From positions 3,634,157 to 3,682,851 of the forward strand of contig FN649729.1 of the NCBI GenBank assembly GCA_000310025.1: a DNA stretch of 48,695 bases, given 5' to 3'. The notes below the pieces were generated by a model, which made no database searches, had not been told where the DNA came from, and saw only the letters and a list, made by a program, of their open reading frames with translations. A program made the translations under genes and the position numbers. Of the stretch, positions 44,260 through 48,695 are shown in pieces; within the stretch, counting starts at the first letter, position 1; every line of letters begins with the position of its first letter. Source of the stretch: Ectocarpus siliculosus. Its lineage: Eukaryota; Sar; Phaeophyceae; Ectocarpales; Ectocarpaceae.

Positions 44260-44490
44260 AACGCGAAGTGGTGTCCAGGGAGCACGCTTCAGCTCTTCCC
44301 GGTGGGTACGCCGGTCGGCCGTGAGTTCGCCGACAGCGACGGCCACCTCAAGGTTTTCAGGGCGACCGTCTTCGAACATTGCGACCCTTAATGGCGCGTG
44401 GAGCACCCGGGCGGAGATTGGGAGGTGCTTTCGAAACGGGATATGGATACGGGCATCGGCGTCGCTGCCCGACCGTCCTTCTGTGCTTGA
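44260..44490 (+). pseudogene. Decayed Tudor-like domain relic
   Basis: One frame reads STLQLFPVGTPVGREFADSD, then GHLKVFRATVFEHCDP, a TAA stop (44389-44391), then WRVEHPGGDWEVLSKRD and a second stop (44488). The pattern of a G-x-P-V-x-R-E-F strand followed by Tyr/Trp-x-V-x-H/Y-x-D-x-D-x-E-x-L resembles the small Tudor-like fold seen in plant and stramenopile chromatin proteins and in some retroelements. The first stop could derive from one base change in a Tyr codon. No start, introns or partner domain are visible, so I call it a pseudogene fragment. Confidence 0.42.
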
Positions 44491-45441
44491 CCTGGACGAC
44501 GGACTGCTACCCCTGCGGTGAGACCGCCGACCGTCGTCCGGGAGCCTGGGTGTGTGTGCTGGCAGTGCTGGCAGTGGGAGAACGTGTATTAGTGTGGCGT
44601 CCTCTTCGTTTCGCACAGGGGGAGACCCAGACTTCATCTTGGCTAGGAAATATGAATCCCGTGCGGCCATCGTTAGCCTAGCGGTCTATGCTGGGGGGGT
44701 GTTATGGGCGGCCGTGTGCACCGGTTGTATGTGTTTATATTTCGGCAGTAGAGTCGAAGCGATGATGTCCAGGAGAAATGAACAAGCACCTGTGTTTGTG
44801 AGATTGCCACCAAGTCCGTGAGCGACAGCGACGAATTTAGCTGGGCATCGTACCTCCTGTTCCACAACAAATGTATATTTGTGACAAGTCCCATACCGTG
44901 CAGTGCACACATCGTGATGCGCTCTGTGGGTTGTTCATTGCGTGCATATTTTTTTGTTGTAGAAGCTCAGACTCTTACAGATAATCAAATGAAAGGACAG
45001 CAGCTCCAGTAGCAGCTCTCTTCTCGCTTTGCGATAAATCGTACGCAATTTGTGGCGCCCTTCATGGCATTAAAGCCTTAAACACGACCGTGCTACTGTA
45101 TGTGATGAACTTTTCCGATTGATCGATATCGATGCAACGAGTCGATACGATACTCCGAAAGGTTCGATACGATATCCTAATGAATGAATCCCACCGTTAC
45201 GGACGACGAAACCTGGAACACGCAGAAAAGCAATGGTAGTGTCGATTTCGGGCGAGCAAGCCAAACCCTCCGGCACATCCCGGAAAAGCCCCGTTTGCGA
45301 TATCGCACGTACTTGAACATTAATAGTGTTGTTCTCATTCTCCGCAGCTGTGAATACTGTGTCCTCTACGATATTTGATCGGAAAAGCCCAACCCAACTC
45401 TCCAAACGAAAACTTCAGATATCCTCACCCAGGCGGCTAAC
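44491..45441. other. Intergenic, nothing recognised
   Basis: No coding or RNA feature could be supported. The word CGATACGATA occurs twice near 45138-45175 beside ATCGATATCGAT palindromes. A pyrimidine-rich stretch near 45330-45346 ends CCGCAG and could be a splice acceptor, but the frame after it does not lead into the following candidate gene. Confidence 0.4.
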
Positions 45442-46600
45442 ATGGACATGCAAATGTCCATCCAGCATGACCGCACCAAGAGCACCAAGGTCGAGCAGTT
45501 GCAGAAGAAGAAGCAGAAGCTGGAGAAGGACGAGGTGAAATTCCGGGGGCTCGCGAACGTGGCGTGGATGGCGTTCCCGGTGACGGCGATCGTGTTCATT
45601 TGCACCTGCTGTCCGTGCTGCCTTCCCGAGTTAAAGATGGAGCGAAAGGGCGGCAGGCAGTTGTTTGTTTTGTGGACCAAAGGCTGGCAGGATACGCGAG
45701 TACGGGTTCACTCGCGCTTGAGTGAAGGTCCAAACTTGCTTCTTTTAAAGCTTCGAACTCGAAACCCCCTACAAGGCAAAACGTCTTGTGGCTTGTGGCG
45801 TGCGTCAAGTTCGGGTGTTCACTCTTGACCAGCACCTACGACGTCGTGGTCACAGCCTTGTCGATCGTTGTGTTCCGCTTCTGTATGGTCCACGCGTTGA
45901 CGGAATCATCCCGTTATCCGTTCCGTCGTCACTCTCGCAATCCTAAGATGTATCCAACTTTTATTCTGAACGAACTACCGCTCTACCGCATTCATTCGTG
46001 CTCTTCATCGCCCTTCCCTCCTACAGTAGAATATATTTGTGTTTTGCCAAACAGTGCCTGCCGAAAACAACAGTAAAAACATTTGTTGCATAGGGCTGAC
46101 GTAGATCCATACCGTATGATTCCGCTTGTTGCAATGCTTCTTACAACGCTTCATGATCCATGGTATCTGTATCTATCATCGGGAGAAAGTCTTACTACTG
46201 TAACGCCGTGAATTATGGAAGCAACCCTTCGTCGATCCGGTTGGTTGTGTGTGAATATTTCATTTCACTCCCTCACCTACAACTGTTCTTGTTTGTGCCT
46301 ACTGCGTATATTGCTCGTCTTTGGCAGGAGAGGAAGAGGAACGCCCAACGAAAGATCAACGAGGTGGACGCCGGGCTCCTGGCCCTCACCAACGTCAACG
46401 TCCACAGGGGCTTCGCGATCTCCGACTCGGTCAGCGCTACCTCGCTCGGTGGTGGGCAAGACGTTTTGTGGGTCGATGGCATTCGGCGTGTGCCTAGCGC
46501 AGGAAGAAGTGTGTTACGACCCGACCTTCCTGGTTATTCATGGTTCGACCGTAGGAATTCAAACAGACTGCCTGGGTATATACTCTCGGGTGTGTCATAG
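45442..46600 (+). CDS. Candidate two-exon protein with coiled coil, membrane segment and Cys cluster
   Basis: Not recognised. Exon 45442-45699 opens with MDMQMSIQHDRTKSTKVEQL and a Lys/Gln/Glu heptad-like helix, then GLANVAWMAFPVTAIVFICT, a single hydrophobic segment, followed at once by CCPCC. The frame runs to a GTACGG donor at 45700. A GCAG acceptor before 46328 joins in phase 0 to ERKRNAQRKINEVDAGLLAL and VNVHRGFAISDSVSATSL, ending at TAG (46598-46600). The joined product is 176 residues. The coding look is best in 45442-45660 and 46328-46440; the ends of both exons may be wrong and further exons may exist. An acceptor at 45417-45418 could mean the first exon is internal. Topology suggests a tail of charged helices on each side of one membrane span. 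Confidence 0.38.
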
Positions 46601-47569
46601 CAACCGCACAGTATGGTATGCCCACGGTATCAATCGTCTAATTCTTTGGTGGCGCTAATCCACTACCATTACTGTTCCGCCGTATGTACGGCACGCTTTT
46701 CCAGATTCCGTGTGCATGTATACACTATGCCCTGGGGGATGTTGCCAATCACGTCACTTACTGTACGTGCTCCACGTTTCCATCTTCAAGAGGCTGCCTA
46801 TGGTTCTGTGGCGCCCTGGACGGTGTGGGGCTATGGGTCCTTTGGGCATCCATCACTAAACAATGTAAACGACTGGCAAGCACCGGTTCAACGTATACAG
46901 CGTGTGGGCCTCTTTCGCCTTTGAAGGGAGTTACACAGTGGAGGTACAGGGAAGCTTTCGGACTCTGTTGGTAGAATAGACAATGAACGAATGAGGCTAT
47001 TCCAACCGGACCGTAGACACATTGGCTACAAAATGTATGCTGATAGGAATTGATTGTACCCTGGTTGATCCACGAGGCTCGGCTCTCTGTGCGTTGGTAC
47101 GTGGTGGCACTCTCTCTCCCGTCGCCTGTCTCAGATTCTTGATCTCGTCTGCTGTACCCAATACAAGTGATACAAGCACCTTCAACACACACCAGGGTAT
47201 ACGAACAGACATGAGTGACGTCACAGGCTAACTCGTACCTATGCTCAATACCACAGCGAAACGGCCAAAGAGGTTTAACGACCGCCGAGAACATCCCCCA
47301 TGCGGCCAGAAATCGGAGTCAAAGTGTTCGAGCTCTGATGCTGTGCCTGAGTAATAATGAGTTAGGCAGAAGACGCTCCCTGTCACCCGTCGGCCCTCGA
47401 TGCCGGGGCAAGTTCGTCGTTGAGTTTTCGCCGACTGTACTGAATAGACTTCCATGTGTTCTCACGTTGCCTCACGATTGCTTGCCCACTTTTGACATAC
47501 GAAGAGAACCTTGAAAGATATAATATAATTTTCTATCTTGATCGCTTGTTGTGCAATGTCTGTATTTCT
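46601..47569. other. Intergenic, nothing recognised
   Basis: Open frames up to 178 codons occur on both strands but have mixed composition and no family signature. No RNA gene or clear repeat was seen. Confidence 0.4.
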
Positions 47570-47965
47570 CGGCGCCCCCCCCGAACAGATATCTGCCCCT
47601 TGAACCCCTGTAGACCCTCCGTTTCCAGTGTTTCATCTTCGTCGATGTCTAACCCCTTCCATATGTCCTCTACAACCTTGACCCATTCCGTGGTTTGTCT
47701 ACCCCTCTTTTTGTTTGCCCGCTTCGCCTCCCATACTATTCTCGGCAACCTCTCCTCTCCCATCCCGCACATGCGATACTGCCATATGTCAGCTTCCTTG
47801 CGTCTCTTCCCGACCGTAGCGATTGGATCCCCAATTCTGCCCTGACGGCTGCATTGCTTGTGCGCTTGGAGCATCCTAGGATGATTTTCGCTGCTTTCAT
47901 CTGCGCCGCGTCGAGTTCTTTCACTACCTTCTCATTGTCTTCACATTCTTGTCCGGCGTACTCTA
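47570..47965 (-). mobile_element. LINE reverse-transcriptase C-terminal fragment, antisense, frameshifted
   Basis: On the minus strand the frame from about 47965 reads YAGQECEDNEKVVKELDAAQ, then MKAAKIILGCSKRTSNAAVR and AELGIQSLRSGRDARKL. It then shifts frame near 47790 to WQYRMCGMGEERLPRIVWE and ends near ETEGLQGFKG. This is the linker after the reverse-transcriptase palm, leading into the same helices found at the start of the intron 3 fragment. Together the two overlap and give the order: linker helices, WQY block, acidic helices, zinc knuckle. A poly-C run (47574-47581) and a poly-G run (47987-47998) bound it. The frameshift and truncation show it is dead. Confidence 0.72.
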
Positions 47966-47986
47966 AACGGCGGTACGTTCACGCCG

Positions 47987-48441
47987 GGGGGGGGGGGGTT
48001 GTACACATAGTCGTGCATGCCGTAGTTGTTACATCGACCATTGACCTCGCATCCCTACACAGCCGGGACGGAGCACGCCGGGTTCTCACCGGACTATGCT
48101 CTCACATTGCCAAGCGCGAAGCGCCGTAAAGTATTTCGGCGAGTCGCATGAAGGGGGCGCTGCATCCTGCTAAAAGGGTGTTCGGCATCTTGTGCTTACT
48201 TCCTTGCCTTCGGATTACAGCTGCGTATGACTTAATATATTTTCTTTGTGAGACAGTTGTAAGCACCGTGCATCTGCCTCGAGGGTGCTTGATCAATATA
48301 ACACAACTTGGTGCGATTATCCCCTTTGAGCGGAGTGAGGGTTCTCGATCCCACACAACATGATCTACTCGACCACCATTCAAAGTTACCGCAAAAAAAG
48401 AAATGCAGCAACAACCTGGTTGCCGAGCTCACGAAGTGATC
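47987..48441. other. Intergenic, nothing recognised
   Basis: Begins with a poly-G run and shows no supportable gene on either strand. Quality appears normal between 48000 and 48440. Confidence 0.4.
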
Positions 48442-48566
48442 GGCTTGTTTTACAACATCGCTGCCAAGCGACGGAAACCCAACCCCGATGGCAAGCACCG
48501 GGGGCGGCGGCTTGTTTTACAATGTCGTTGCCAAGCGACGAAAATGCAACCTCGATGGCAAACAGG
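48442..48566 (+). repeat. 67-bp tandem repeat
   Basis: Two copies begin GGCTTGTTTTACAA at 48442 and 48509 and share GCCAAGCGAC and CGATGGCAA in the same order. The second copy runs into a poly-G tract and may be cut by poor sequence, so more copies could exist. Confidence 0.8.
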
Positions 48567-48695
48567 GGGGGGGGGGGGGGGGCCCAAATGCCCCGCGGTG
48601 TTAAAAAAAAACTTTAAAAAAAAAAAAACCCCCTGGGCCCTTTTTTTTGGGGGGGGGGCGCGGGGACTATTTTAACCCCCCCCCGGGGCCTTTTG
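48567..48695. other. Low-quality contig end
   Basis: Mostly G, A, C and T homopolymers, of the same character as the flanks of the gap near 36.3 kb. It should not be interpreted biologically. Confidence 0.85.

Overview
The window reads as nuclear DNA of a brown alga (stramenopile), most like Ectocarpus. The evidence is indirect. Genes are intron-rich with short exons and introns of 0.2-2 kb. Coding GC is high. One protein carries a diatom/brown-alga style plastid leader with a DUF2358 domain. The reverse-transcriptase fragments belong to a non-LTR family I associate with brown algal genomes. Non-coding DNA beside each gene is G/T-rich on that gene's own sense strand. No tRNA, rRNA, CRISPR array or prokaryotic operon was seen. 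Two runs of N (23572-23779 and 36273-36372) and homopolymer-rich stretches show a draft assembly.

Layout, left to right. (1) The 3' end of a histone deacetylase gene, + strand, 676-1789, cut by the window edge. (2) A convergent intergenic stretch. (3) A two-exon minus-strand gene, 6882-4530, for a plastid-type DUF2358 protein with an unusual Cys-rich C-terminus. (4) A small predicted membrane protein, +, 7882-9367, with an Asp run. (5) A three-exon minus-strand cupin gene, 13527-10515, with an N-terminal membrane anchor and a Gly-rich tail. (6) A four-exon minus-strand gene for cytosolic ribosomal protein eL28, 19150-15036. (7) The dominant feature: a 28-exon, 22.5 kb CAND1 gene, +, 20233-42711. 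I could trace it from start to stop; the spliced frame is 1,280 codons plus stop. (8) A 3' region with a decayed Tudor-like coding relic (44260-44490), a possible two-exon membrane protein (45442-46600), an antisense LINE fragment (about 47570-47965), a 67-bp tandem repeat and a low-quality contig end.

The identifiable genes are mostly housekeeping: chromatin deacetylation, plastid, translation, and exchange of cullin-RING ligase adaptors. They do not form a pathway. Strand order is +, -, +, -, -, +, so several neighbours are convergent or divergent.

The most interesting material lies inside CAND1. It has three introns with apparent GC-AG ends. A decayed copy of the start of exon 23, with its own acceptor and an in-frame stop, could act as a poison exon. 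A 215-bp MITE has long terminal inverted repeats and a TA target duplication. A second AT-rich hairpin element is present. The exon 9 donor boundary is reduplicated in its intron. A 5'-truncated LINE lies in intron 3, where the assembly gap looks like a false duplication of one locus. I found no clear new multi-gene system; the best leads are gene-structure and mobile-element observations.
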